This document shows, one piece after another, positions 53,067 to 61,930 of a stretch of 64,000 nt of DNA. This stretch comes from Paenibacillus polymyxa. Its GTDB lineage: Bacteria > Bacillota > Bacilli > Paenibacillales > Paenibacillaceae. The notes beneath the pieces are model-generated. The model ran no database searches. It was not told the DNA's origin and saw nothing but the letters and a program-made list of their open reading frames with translations. Position 1 is the stretch's first letter, and each line of letters starts with the position of its first letter. The stretch covers positions 1,944,001 to 2,008,000 of the forward strand of contig NZ_CP015423.1 in the NCBI RefSeq assembly GCF_001719045.1. The letters are read 5' to 3'. The position numbers and the translations under genes were made by a program.

Positions 53067-54293
53067 ATGCTAAAGCGTATTCAGAATCTTTTTGTTATCC
53101 CTAACTACCCATTGTTCATGATCTGCATGTTATTGCAAGGCATGGCTATATCCATCAGCGCACCTTTTTTAGCTGTATATTTTACAAGTACACTTGGCGT
53201 ATCTGTGGGAACCTTTGGTGTGTTTACAGCGGTGACTTTGATTTGTGGAATATGGATAAGCTCTCTGATTGCCAAACGTTCTGATACCGGATTAGATCGT
53301 AAACAAATTTTGGTGATTTGTACGTTATTTAATGCCATAGCCTTTGCAGGATATCTTGTAATCCAAAATTTTTATGTACTTTTTGTTTATATGACGATCT
53401 TTACGGCCATTGGTGCTCCTGGGATGCCGCAGTTATTTGCCAGTGCACGTGAAGCAGTAGATCGCAGTAAATCTGCGGATCACGCCTTTGCTAATTCAAC
53501 ACTTCGGTCTATGTTTTCTCTCGGATTTATTACCGGGCCGCTTTTTGGTTCCTTTTTGATTGCACATACGGGCTTTAAAGGTATCTTTATGGGGACGACC
53601 TCTATTTTTGTTCTTATTGCTGTTCTTTTATTCTTTTTTATCCAGCAGCCTCCCGCTCAGCTTAAACATAAGAATCAACTTTCACTTCATAACATTACAT
53701 TACATAAAAATATTGAGATTCTGATCCCATTCTCAGTTCTTACTCTGCTCTATACGTCTCACTGGATGAACAATTTAAATATTTCCTTGTTCATCATTTA
53801 CAATTTAAAAGGTGACACAAGTGACGTTGCTCTAGTATCCAGTATTTGCGCCATTTTAGAAATACCTTTGATGCTTATGCTAGGCGTACTAGCAGCTAAA
53901 TACTCCAACCGTTTGCTTGTATTTTTAGGGGCATTAACAGGAGTTGTCTATTATATTCTTGTCCTTATGTCTACGGAGATGTGGCAGCTATTCGTGGGGC
54001 AACTTCTTCTAGCCTTCTTTGTTGCAGTGATTTCTGCCATTGGCATTAGCTACATGCAGGATTTGTTGCCCTCTCTTCCAGGGTACGCATCGACGCTATA
54101 TTCCAATGCGACAACCATCGGAAGACTGGTGGGGAGCTTGATGGGCGGGTTAACCGCTCAATGGATGGGTTACCGAAACACCTATTGGGTATGTTTGGCC
54201 CTAATCATCTGCTCCCTGGGTCTCCTGGCAATTTCGAAGAAATTAGAGTTTGAAAAATCTGCTGCTTTAAAAGAAAGGAATCACAGTATATAG
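53067..54293 (+). CDS. MFS transporter, sugar/drug efflux (SetA/SotB-like)
   Basis: A 408-residue twelve-span major facilitator. LAVYFTSTLGVSVGTFGVFTAV and KRSDTGLDRKQIL (loop 2-3, degenerate motif A) resemble the sugar efflux transporters SetA/SetB; FANSTLRSMFSLGFITGPLFGS carries the antiporter-type motif in span 5. Start at ATG 53067, twelve bases after AAGGAG; an ATG at 53062 in another frame is better spaced but ends after three codons. Convergent with the glycosyltransferase gene (seven bases between stops), hinting at a functional pair. Confidence 0.85.
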   Translation: MLKRIQNLFVIPNYPLFMICMLLQGMAISISAPFLAVYFTSTLGVSVGTFGVFTAVTLICGIWISSLIAKRSDTGLDRKQILVICTLFNAIAFAGYLVIQNFYVLFVYMTIFTAIGAPGMPQLFASAREAVDRSKSADHAFANSTLRSMFSLGFITGPLFGSFLIAHTGFKGIFMGTTSIFVLIAVLLFFFIQQPPAQLKHKNQLSLHNITLHKNIEILIPFSVLTLLYTSHWMNNLNISLFIIYNLKGDTSDVALVSSICAILEIPLMLMLGVLAAKYSNRLLVFLGALTGVVYYILVLMSTEMWQLFVGQLLLAFFVAVISAIGISYMQDLLPSLPGYASTLYSNATTIGRLVGSLMGGLTAQWMGYRNTYWVCLALIICSLGLLAISKKLEFEKSAALKERNHSI

Positions 54294-54300
54294 ACTGCGC

Positions 54301-55518
54301 TTATTTTTCTATGGTGGAGAAATGACTCATAATTGTATCTGCCGCATGTCTGTACCCACCAGCCTGGCGTAATGATTCGCCGATCACATGAGCCTGTTCT
54401 TTATAGGTTGGATGACTCAATACCTCTAATAAGGCTGCTCTCAAACTAGCGGGTGTAAGCTTATTTTTATCCACAACAACACCCGCTCCCAGTTCCTGCA
54501 CCCGACTGGCTACGATCGGCTGATCCGATGTTAAAGGAATCATGACCTGCGGTACATTGTAATATAAAGCTTCACTTGTACTGTTCATCCCCGCATGTGT
54601 AACAAAAGCGTCCACATGCTGAAGTATTTCCAATTGCGGAATATAAGGCTTGATTATAAAATTGTCAGGGATACATGGGGCCAATGGCTCCATGTCTGTA
54701 TAATTGCCTGAAGACAGCACAAACTGCACAGGCAAATCACGAAATGCTGCAAAACAAAGCTTATAAAATTCCAAGTCTTTATTCAAAATAGTACCCATCG
54801 AAATGTAAACCGCCTGTGGATGCAGAACACGAAGTTGTTCGAACGGGAAAGATGGAGCATCTTTACGCGGTACAATAGAAGGACCTGTAAAAATAAAACT
54901 GTGATCCAGTTTTTCAGCTTGCGGTTGAAAATAGCGGCTTGTATAAACGATTCTTAAGTGTCCGCCATGAGGAGCAATCTTTTCTATAGCTGGAGCCTCA
55001 ACCTGAAGCTCCTTAGCTAGTTGATGCGTTATTTGCATCGTAGCCGTGTACAACTTCTTTACCTCCGGATCATTGTCATTCATGCCTTGCCCCGATCCCA
55101 ATGGCTCTACGAAAGCAAAAGAAGCGATAGAGCACACAGCAGGGATTCCTAGCTTCTCAGCAATAATCGTGCCTCCCCAGCCCATCAAAGAATCATAGAT
55201 TAAATAATCATAGGTTCTGTTTTCAATAACTCTCAAAACCTCTGGAATAATCGGAAGAATCATACCTTTTACCATCATGTACACAAATTGATAATGATGT
55301 TTGTATTCTGCTGGCTTTAAATCAGAGTCTTTAGAAAAAGCATCATCCACAAAAGGGTAGGTGATCATCTGTGCTCCTGTCTGTTGAATTCTCGTACGAT
55401 ATTCTTCCGTACACACGTAGTCAACTTTCTCCCCACTGTCTACCAACCTTTTTACTAATCCTAATGTCGGATTAACATGACCTTCAGCTGGCGTGATCAC
55501 TACTAACACACGTGCCAT
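54301..55518 (-). CDS. MGT/UGT-type macrolide glycosyltransferase
   Basis: A 405-residue GT1 enzyme. N-terminal VLVVITPAEGHVNPTLGLVKRL acceptor domain with the catalytic His (AEGHV), and C-terminal nucleotide-sugar site PYIPQLEILQHVDAFVTHAGMNSTSEALYYNVPQVMIPLTSDQ, the MGT/YjiC signature with HAGMNS. Family members use UDP-sugars to inactivate macrolides or glucosylate flavonoids and other phenolics. ATG start with GGAG upstream. Possibly a self-protection or xenobiotic-tagging enzyme together with the convergent exporter. Confidence 0.9.
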   Translation of the reverse strand: MARVLVVITPAEGHVNPTLGLVKRLVDSGEKVDYVCTEEYRTRIQQTGAQMITYPFVDDAFSKDSDLKPAEYKHHYQFVYMMVKGMILPIIPEVLRVIENRTYDYLIYDSLMGWGGTIIAEKLGIPAVCSIASFAFVEPLGSGQGMNDNDPEVKKLYTATMQITHQLAKELQVEAPAIEKIAPHGGHLRIVYTSRYFQPQAEKLDHSFIFTGPSIVPRKDAPSFPFEQLRVLHPQAVYISMGTILNKDLEFYKLCFAAFRDLPVQFVLSSGNYTDMEPLAPCIPDNFIIKPYIPQLEILQHVDAFVTHAGMNSTSEALYYNVPQVMIPLTSDQPIVASRVQELGAGVVVDKNKLTPASLRAALLEVLSHPTYKEQAHVIGESLRQAGGYRHAADTIMSHFSTIEK

Positions 55519-55653
55519 ACCTTACACCTCCAAATCAATAATAAATTTCAATTTGAGATAAATGCACTTTTAACATAGCAAACATTTACCATATAAACAA
55601 GTATTTTCAATACCGAAAATCAAGTATGTATCCTCTACTCAAACTATAGAAAT

Positions 55654-55689
55654 AAGCGAGGCTGAACGCTAGAAGCGCTTGCCCCGCTT
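55654..55689 (-). terminator. Terminator of the pectinase gene
   Basis: AAGCGGGGC / GCCTCGCTT stem (one mismatch) followed on the minus strand by ATTTCTAT, 19 bp after the stop. Confidence 0.55.
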
Positions 55690-55707
55690 AACCACTGAAC
55701 ATCAAAT

Positions 55708-58700
55708 TTAAAGACGCCAATCCCAATGATCTGTCCCGCTCAGAACAGCTTCAACGGTGTACTGACTTGCTTCATCAGCGGTAAGCTGTTTGGCCCAAGA
55801 TACACGCCCGCTACTTCCTGCACCTGGTCCAAAGTTGTCAAACTCTCCAAATCTTGCGGTCTGCTCATTGGATTCCTTGCCCCAATTGTTCCAGCCGCCC
55901 GGCTTGATATGGTCATCCATATAGGTCTTCAAAAAAGTAACATGAGCATAAGGGCGCCATGGCCGTCCAAGATCCACCTTGCCTGTCAAGCCATTTTCTG
56001 TTGTCAGACGACATTGAATAAATACAAAGCCCGGCTTGTTCTCTTCTGTTGAAGCTGCTGTCACATATCCAGCACGCAGGCTGTGTATGATCGAATTATC
56101 AAACACGGCAGGTGCATTGCCAAATATAAAATCTACACTACCACTGATGTAGCTGTCCTTAAAATACTGTCTGCCACGGTTCACAAGCAACGTATCCTGT
56201 AGGCCGGTAATTTTGACATTGTGATACTTACCACGATCACCTTCGGCATATAACGCTACAGCCTGCACCTGCCCGGTTCCTTCTGTATTGGCAACCGTGA
56301 CATTCTCCAACACAAAATCGGGACTTTGCACACGCATTGTATAGCTGTTGCTTGTTCCTAATTCTTTTCCGTCCACCACCGTTTTGGCCGTATCATCAAA
56401 AGCAATGATCGTTTTGTCGCGGTCTTCTCCGATAATACTCAGATTTTTTTTGGAGGAATTCACCTTTATTTTTTCACGATACGTACCGTTTTTGAGATGG
56501 ATAACTGTCCTTGTGTTGCTGTCGTCAGGGACTGCGTCAATCGCTGCCTGGAGAGATGTAAAGTCAGCAGGGCCATAGGTCGCTACCACCACACTAGTGG
56601 GATGAGTTCCTCCTGAGTCTGTCAGGTTGCGGATGGTGACATTGCTGAATTCCGACGTATTGTAATTCCATACATCGTTTTGTTGTTTGGATGCATCGGT
56701 GGCCAACCCGAACAATAGCGGCTGATTATCCGGCACATCTATAACAGTTTCACCAACCTTCTCCCAGTTCGTCACACCATCTGCGGATACCCAGCCGGTA
56801 ACCTTTTGTCCTTGTCGTACCAGACGAACCGAATATGGCGTTGCAATAAACGTCTCCATTGACGCACGTTTCGTCTTGGCATCCGTTTGATCACGACTAA
56901 TAAGAATACCCTGTTTGCCATATTTAACAAATGCTAAAGACATAAAGGCCATTTTTGATCCAGGCTTTAGCGACTCACGAATCATTACACCCGCTTCGGC
57001 ATTATCATCCACCGGAGTAATTTGTTCCACACGGGCTGTAATTTCAGTGTCACCTTCCCATTTTTGATAAGCATAATGGAACATATCTGCCTTACCGTCA
57101 ACGTCTCCCGCTGACTTCAGTCTTATACTGCTGCCGCTTGCATCTTCTTTTAAGACCTGAGTATGCCCTTTTATATAACCATCGTTGCCCTCAGAGCCAA
57201 TCTCTTCGCTGAGCCAACTTCCCGATGGCGCAGTCGTATTGACGTGAATGGTAACAGGATTGGAAAATGTAGCCGTCCCCATGCGGTCGGTCACCCGTAC
57301 AATAATATTATGGGTACCGTCTGTTACATGATTCCAATCGAGATGATAAGGCGCGGTCTCTACTTTACCAACAAGTTTGCCGTCAATGATAAATTCAACA
57401 TGAGCAATACCATCTTTGTCCTTGGCTGTTGCTGTTATGGTCGCATCACGGCCTGCTTCTAAAATATCGTTATGCTTTAGTGAACGTCCGTTTGCATCCG
57501 ACACCTGAACGACGGCCTCTGGATTATCCACCTCATTTCCATTCGACAGCTTCTCAATAAGATCATTTAAATAGACCTCCAAATTGGTATATCCCTTGAC
57601 AAAATGAGCATACGTCCCTGTGCCGGCAAGCCCCTGACCGTTACGATCATCTGCATTATTGGGGTCCAGCCCATGGGCACGTTCCCATTCATCCGGCATT
57701 CCATCATGGTCAGTGTCAGCAAGCTCCGTCGTCGTTACGTTAGAATCGTCGTAAATCCACCCTGCTTCACGCGGAGAGTTAATAAATGCACCCGTTCCAT
57801 TCTTCACATCATTCATAATTCGGGCGTCCACCGCATCTCTTCTTGGCAGCGTGGCTCCTGAGCCGGCAAGCACCTCCGTATATGCGGTTTGTGCATCTGT
57901 CGCTTGATATGGACCATACGCATCCGGTGAAATTCCGTTGTCGTATTCCCCTCTGACTTCAATCGGCTCCGCCAAACGGGTGGAAGGATCAATAATTGAC
58001 CCAATGGATGTGCCAAGCTGCCAGTTGTCTTTCGTAACCGAGTCATTGCCGTACATGTAGTTACCACCAATAAAGATGCGTGTTTTATATTTTTTACTAC
58101 CCACGTCTACAAAAATTTGACCGTGAACGTCCTCATATGTGTTGGGGCCATACTTATAATAGTTATTCAGCACATTATACGATCCTTCACCGCCACCGTA
58201 TGAAGAGAAAAATCCCCAGTTATAAATGACATTATTGGTCATTTCCACAGCGTCGATTTGTTTTTTATCGGTTGGAAAACGCGGATTACGACTTGCATTG
58301 TGAGCCAACAAATTATGATGATAGGTGGAGTTTCGCCCGCCCCATATGCCGCCATAGCCGTGGCGACCTTTCTGATGCGTGGTCATTAGCATACTTTCGG
58401 ACGCAATGGACCATTGTACCGTTGTATTGACGTTGTCATACAGGCTCAGTACCTCATCCACCGACCAGCTAAAGGAACAGTGATCAATCATTATGTTTTT
58501 ATGGTATCTGGCTCCTAACGCGTCATCCTCACTGGGGTAACGGTCGGTCAATCGGAAACGCAGGTAACGGAGAATGACGTTATCTGCATCAATCCCTGTC
58601 GTGTAATCGCTTACAGTTATACCATCGCCAGGAGCTGTCTGACCCGCAACCGTCAGGTTGTTTCCAAAGATTTTAAGTGGCTCCTTGAGATGAATCGTTC

Positions 58701-59016
58701 CACCCACCCGGAATACGACCGTCCGATTATCGGAGCTGACCGCTGCACGAAGAGATCCTGGTATTATCTGTTCCCCTTTGCCGTAGTCTGCCAGCGTGGT
58801 AACCTCATACACTTCACCTCCGCGTCCACCGGTAACATATTTACCGCCACCCTCAGCCCCCGGAAACGCCGGAATATCCGTCGCCACTTTTGACACCTTT
58901 GCGTTCTCTGTTCCTATTGCAGTCTCCGCTTGGATTAGTGGTGGGCACAAGGTCAACAGCAATGAACCCACAACCACATTACATAGCACCTTTTTCCATG
59001 TACGCTGCTTGCTCAT
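55708..59016 (-). CDS. Secreted bifunctional pectate lyase-pectin methylesterase
   Basis: A 1102-residue secreted multidomain enzyme. After a signal peptide come: a pectate-lyase parallel beta-helix of PL1 type (about residues 50-430; FPGAEGGGKYVTGGRGG, LTVAGQTAPGDGI, IMIDHCSFSWSVDE); a calcium-binding thrombospondin-3-like strip (DTDHDGMPDEWE, about 434-446); an Ig-like domain (about 495-592); a concanavalin-like region (about 600-795); and a C-terminal CE8 pectin methylesterase (about 800-1100; GLQDTLL, SGSVDFIFGNA with the catalytic Asp, LGRPWRPYAHV). The esterase would unmask galacturonate for the lyase. ATG 59016 with GGGAGG nine bases upstream. Divergent from an AraC regulator. Confidence 0.93.
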   Translation of the reverse strand: MSKQRTWKKVLCNVVVGSLLLTLCPPLIQAETAIGTENAKVSKVATDIPAFPGAEGGGKYVTGGRGGEVYEVTTLADYGKGEQIIPGSLRAAVSSDNRTVVFRVGGTIHLKEPLKIFGNNLTVAGQTAPGDGITVSDYTTGIDADNVILRYLRFRLTDRYPSEDDALGARYHKNIMIDHCSFSWSVDEVLSLYDNVNTTVQWSIASESMLMTTHQKGRHGYGGIWGGRNSTYHHNLLAHNASRNPRFPTDKKQIDAVEMTNNVIYNWGFFSSYGGGEGSYNVLNNYYKYGPNTYEDVHGQIFVDVGSKKYKTRIFIGGNYMYGNDSVTKDNWQLGTSIGSIIDPSTRLAEPIEVRGEYDNGISPDAYGPYQATDAQTAYTEVLAGSGATLPRRDAVDARIMNDVKNGTGAFINSPREAGWIYDDSNVTTTELADTDHDGMPDEWERAHGLDPNNADDRNGQGLAGTGTYAHFVKGYTNLEVYLNDLIEKLSNGNEVDNPEAVVQVSDANGRSLKHNDILEAGRDATITATAKDKDGIAHVEFIIDGKLVGKVETAPYHLDWNHVTDGTHNIIVRVTDRMGTATFSNPVTIHVNTTAPSGSWLSEEIGSEGNDGYIKGHTQVLKEDASGSSIRLKSAGDVDGKADMFHYAYQKWEGDTEITARVEQITPVDDNAEAGVMIRESLKPGSKMAFMSLAFVKYGKQGILISRDQTDAKTKRASMETFIATPYSVRLVRQGQKVTGWVSADGVTNWEKVGETVIDVPDNQPLLFGLATDASKQQNDVWNYNTSEFSNVTIRNLTDSGGTHPTSVVVATYGPADFTSLQAAIDAVPDDSNTRTVIHLKNGTYREKIKVNSSKKNLSIIGEDRDKTIIAFDDTAKTVVDGKELGTSNSYTMRVQSPDFVLENVTVANTEGTGQVQAVALYAEGDRGKYHNVKITGLQDTLLVNRGRQYFKDSYISGSVDFIFGNAPAVFDNSIIHSLRAGYVTAASTEENKPGFVFIQCRLTTENGLTGKVDLGRPWRPYAHVTFLKTYMDDHIKPGGWNNWGKESNEQTARFGEFDNFGPGAGSSGRVSWAKQLTADEASQYTVEAVLSGTDHWDWRL

Positions 59017-59204
59017 ATTCTGTTTCCTCCCTAAGATTTTCTTCCACATCAGCGCATATTTTTATAAAAACACGATCCGAGACGTTCAGAAGCGCCTTCA
59101 CCTCCTTTCATCAATCTTTTCTGCTTTTATCATTGGCAGGTTGTCATATATACTGGTGGTATATGAATGCGCTTACTTATCTTAATTTGCAAAGGAAGAA
59201 GCAC
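59017..59204. promoter_or_regulatory. Divergent pectinase/araC control region with cre-like site
   Basis: TGAATGCGCTTACT (59164-59177) matches the CcpA cre consensus at 13 of 14 positions, 28 bp before the araC start. An imperfect inverted repeat TCATATA/TATATGA lies just upstream of it (about 59144-59166) and could be the AraC operator. Confidence 0.5.
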
Positions 59205-60044
59205 ATGAATGAAATGAAAGAAGATAAATATGTCATTGGAGAACAACAATTCTCCATTCATCACATCTATCGTACCGGTTTCACGGTTATGCCCCGGCCT
59301 CATGTCCACGAGAACTATGAGCTGTATCTCTTACTGCGAGGCGAACGCATCTATTTTATGAATGGCAAGGTATACACCGCTCGCAAGGGGGATCTAATAT
59401 TCATCCTTCCTCATGACTTGCACTCTACCGCCAGCACACAATTGCAGGAAACAGAGCGCATTTTGATTCATTTTTCTCCGACATTTCTCCCACAGCAAGA
59501 TCATGACATTCTTGACCTGCCGCCGTATCAGCAATCCGCGTTGCTTCGCTTACCTGCGAGAGAGCAAGTGGAGGTTGAACGTTTATTCCTACAGATGAAT
59601 ACCGAATGCAGGAATAAGCAGCCTCTGCATGACCGTTGCGTACAGCATTTACTGCTGGAAATGCTTATTCTGGTGCACCGATCGGAAGCGATCGAGCGAA
59701 GTGAACCTGTTTCCTCTCATCCCATGCATCAGAAAATCACGGAAATTTCTTCTTTTATTCAGGATCATTACAATGAACCGTTAACTCTCGAACAAGTGGC
59801 CGCATGCTTCTTCATTAGTCCAGCTTACCTAAGCCGTATCTTTCTAAAGTTGACTGGTTTTCATTTCAGCGAATACATCCGCGTAGTGAGGGTCAGGGCG
59901 GCCCAAACAAGACTTCGAACCACCAAAGACAAAATCCAGCATATTGCAGAGGATGTCGGGTTCGGTCATGCTTCCCACTTTAATAAAATCTTCAAAAAAA
60001 TAACTGGGCTCTCCCCTCTTCAGTACCGCAAGCAGGTTCGGTAG
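59205..60044 (+). CDS. AraC family regulator (pectin utilisation)
   Basis: A 279-residue protein with an N-terminal cupin sensor (MPRPHVHENYELYLLLRGERIYFMNGK, PHDLHST) and C-terminal double HTH (YNEPLTLEQVAACFFISPAYLSRIFLKLTGFHFSEYI; IAEDVGFGHASHFNKIFKKITGLSPLQYRK). The frame extends about 105 codons upstream through the pectinase start, but AAAGGAAG before ATG 59205 marks the start and gives normal family length. Divergent from the pectinase, so it is the obvious candidate activator, sensing a pectin-derived sugar. Confidence 0.9.
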   Translation: MNEMKEDKYVIGEQQFSIHHIYRTGFTVMPRPHVHENYELYLLLRGERIYFMNGKVYTARKGDLIFILPHDLHSTASTQLQETERILIHFSPTFLPQQDHDILDLPPYQQSALLRLPAREQVEVERLFLQMNTECRNKQPLHDRCVQHLLLEMLILVHRSEAIERSEPVSSHPMHQKITEISSFIQDHYNEPLTLEQVAACFFISPAYLSRIFLKLTGFHFSEYIRVVRVRAAQTRLRTTKDKIQHIAEDVGFGHASHFNKIFKKITGLSPLQYRKQVR

Positions 60045-60170
60045 ATATACAGTGTAAAGAATTAGACGCCGATTTTATACATCCGCTCTTGTCTTGTTTT
60101 TCCATTTTTATATCCACTTGCTCTTTCATGGAACTAAAGACAAGCCGCTTTGGAATAAGTAAAATGCACA

Positions 60171-60212
60171 AAAAAAACCATACTTCGCTGCAATGCATGC
60201 AACGAAGTATGG
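60171..60212 (-). terminator. Terminator of the threonine aldolase operon
   Basis: Stem CCATACTTCG / CGAAGTATGG with an inner TGCATGCA palindrome, followed on the minus strand by seven Ts. Confidence 0.85.
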
Positions 60213-60269
60213 CTATTCCATAGTCATTTTACATCTTTAAAATTATATAAATTACTCTTTCTATGACCT

Positions 60270-61307
60270 TTATCGCAATGTTTTAATATCCTGAATCAGC
60301 ATTGCAACATTTTCTTTCTTTGTAGCCCAACTGGTACAGAATCGAACAGCACTATGTGCATCATCAACCTTTTCCCAAAAGGAGTAAGTATATTTTTCAC
60401 TCAATGTCTTTAGTATACGATCTGGCAAAATCGGAAACTGCTGATTGGTTGTAGAACGGTATTGAAAAGAAAAACCTTGCTCAGATAATCCGTTTTGAAG
60501 CAGCATTGCCATATCTATAGCGTGTTTGGAAATTTCAACGTATAAACCGTCTTCAAACAAAGTTTCGAATTGAATGCCTAACATTCTTCCCTTAGCCAGC
60601 AGTCCTCCTTTTTGCTTGATCATATATCGAAAATCTTTTTTCAATGTATCATTTAGAATGACTACTGCTTCTCCCATCAAGGCTCCAATTTTGGTCCCGC
60701 CAATATAAAATACATCGCATAGCTTTGCTATATCTGCTAAAGATACGTCGCTATCTTCGGCCACCAAGCCATAGCCTAATCGGGCTCCATCTATAAACAG
60801 TGGTAAACCACACTCTTGACAGACTCTACTTAATGCTTCCAGCTCTGATTTGCTATAAATCGTTCCATTTTCAGTAGGTTGGGAAATATAAACCATCCCG
60901 GGCTGTACACTATGCTCAGGAGCGGCATCATTCCAGTGAGCGTCATATAGCTCCTTTACCTGCTCGGCCCGGATTTTCCCATCATCACTTGGCAAAGTAA
61001 GTACTTTATGCCCAATAGCTTCAATCGCTCCGGTCTCATGTACGGCAATATGTCCAGAAACTGCAGCAACGACGCCTTGATGCGGACGCAGAATAGAAGA
61101 AATGACGGTGGTATTGGTCTGTGTACCTCCAACCAAAAAGTGTACATCCGCATTTGGGGAGTCACATGCTTCTTTAATATATGCTCTGGCTTTTTCACAA
61201 TGATCGTCGACACCATAACCTGGAGTTTGTTCATCATTAGTCTCCAGTAGTCGCTTTAATATGCGCTCATGAGCACCTTCGGTATAGTCGCATTCAAATC
61301 GTATCAT
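60270..61307 (-). CDS. ltaE: Low-specificity L-threonine aldolase
   Basis: A 345-residue fold-type I PLP enzyme cleaving threonine/allo-threonine to glycine and acetaldehyde. Visible: FECDYTEGAHERIL start with the TPGYG loop, GGTQTNTTVIS phosphate loop, HETGAIEAIGHKVL, FIDGARLGYGL (Asp to PLP nitrogen) and YIGGTKIGALMGEAVV with the Schiff-base Lys. ATG with GGAGAGG upstream, overlapping the MarR gene by 14 bp, hence translationally linked to it. Confidence 0.9.
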   Translation of the reverse strand: MIRFECDYTEGAHERILKRLLETNDEQTPGYGVDDHCEKARAYIKEACDSPNADVHFLVGGTQTNTTVISSILRPHQGVVAAVSGHIAVHETGAIEAIGHKVLTLPSDDGKIRAEQVKELYDAHWNDAAPEHSVQPGMVYISQPTENGTIYSKSELEALSRVCQECGLPLFIDGARLGYGLVAEDSDVSLADIAKLCDVFYIGGTKIGALMGEAVVILNDTLKKDFRYMIKQKGGLLAKGRMLGIQFETLFEDGLYVEISKHAIDMAMLLQNGLSEQGFSFQYRSTTNQQFPILPDRILKTLSEKYTYSFWEKVDDAHSAVRFCTSWATKKENVAMLIQDIKTLR

Positions 61308-61755
61308 TCTGTATCCTCTCCAAATTATCCAATTTCTTCTGAATTAACAACATAGAAGCATGTAATTCCTTAATCTCTTCTTCTGAAAGTCCTTGAACTA
61401 ATTTTAGAATTTGTTCATCAGACCTTTCATTCAGTTGGTTGTAGAACACTTTTCCTTTAGGAGTCAAACGAATCAGATTTGTTCTATTATCCAACGTTGA
61501 ATTTTCCTTAACAAGAAAGCCCTCTTTGCAAAATTTAGCAATGATCCTACTCATATAGCTGCGATCAATTTTAAGAGATTCGACTAGAGTATTCGCAATA
61601 CAGGGCTCGATCAACCCGATCTCTATAATGACACGGGCCTCGGTAAAGGAATATCCGCTATCCAGCACATGTCTATCTAAAACACCCAGTATATTCGTAT
61701 AGAATCGATTAAAACGCCTCATATCCGCTATGATATTAGCATCTATATTGATCAT
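61294..61755 (-). CDS. MarR family regulator cotranscribed with threonine aldolase
   Basis: A 153-residue winged-helix protein: FTEARVIIEIGLIEPCIANTLVESLKIDRSYMSRIIAKFCKEGFLVKE is the HTH region and STLDNRTNLIRLTPKG the wing (Asp-Asn-Arg in place of Asp-x-Arg). GGGGGAG precedes ATG. Overlaps ltaE by 14 bp; autoregulation of the two-gene operon is expected, with direct AGTCCAC repeats near the promoter (around 61772 and 61806) as possible sites. Signal unknown. Confidence 0.87.
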   Translation of the reverse strand: MINIDANIIADMRRFNRFYTNILGVLDRHVLDSGYSFTEARVIIEIGLIEPCIANTLVESLKIDRSYMSRIIAKFCKEGFLVKENSTLDNRTNLIRLTPKGKVFYNQLNERSDEQILKLVQGLSEEEIKELHASMLLIQKKLDNLERIQNDTI

Positions 61756-61789
61756 AACTCCCCCTATTTAGTGGACTTTTGCAACAATT

Positions 61790-61818
61790 ATAGTAATGAT
61801 TTTTGTGGACTATGTCAA
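61790..61818 (-). promoter_or_regulatory. Promoter of the marR-ltaE operon
   Basis: Minus strand TTGACA (61813-61818), 17-bp spacer, TACTAT (61790-61795), about 35 bp before the start codon. Confidence 0.65.
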
Positions 61819-61845
61819 TGAAATAATAATGAATATCGACAAAAG

Positions 61846-61883
61846 AAAAAATCGTACATTAAGACACTCGTCTAATGTACGAT
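61846..61883 (-). terminator. Terminator of the RND transporter gene
   Basis: Minus strand ATCGTACATTA / TAATGTACGAT, 11-bp stem, followed by TTTTTCTTTTG. Confidence 0.8.
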
Positions 61884-61930
61884 CCCGCATTATTAAAGGA
61901 AAAATGAAGTATATTCTTTTCTATATTTAC

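Noticed and set aside
53067..55518. Antibiotic biosynthetic cluster around the MFS and MGT genes
   Set aside because: No NRPS, PKS, terpene or RiPP genes in the neighbourhood; the pair alone fits resistance or detoxification.
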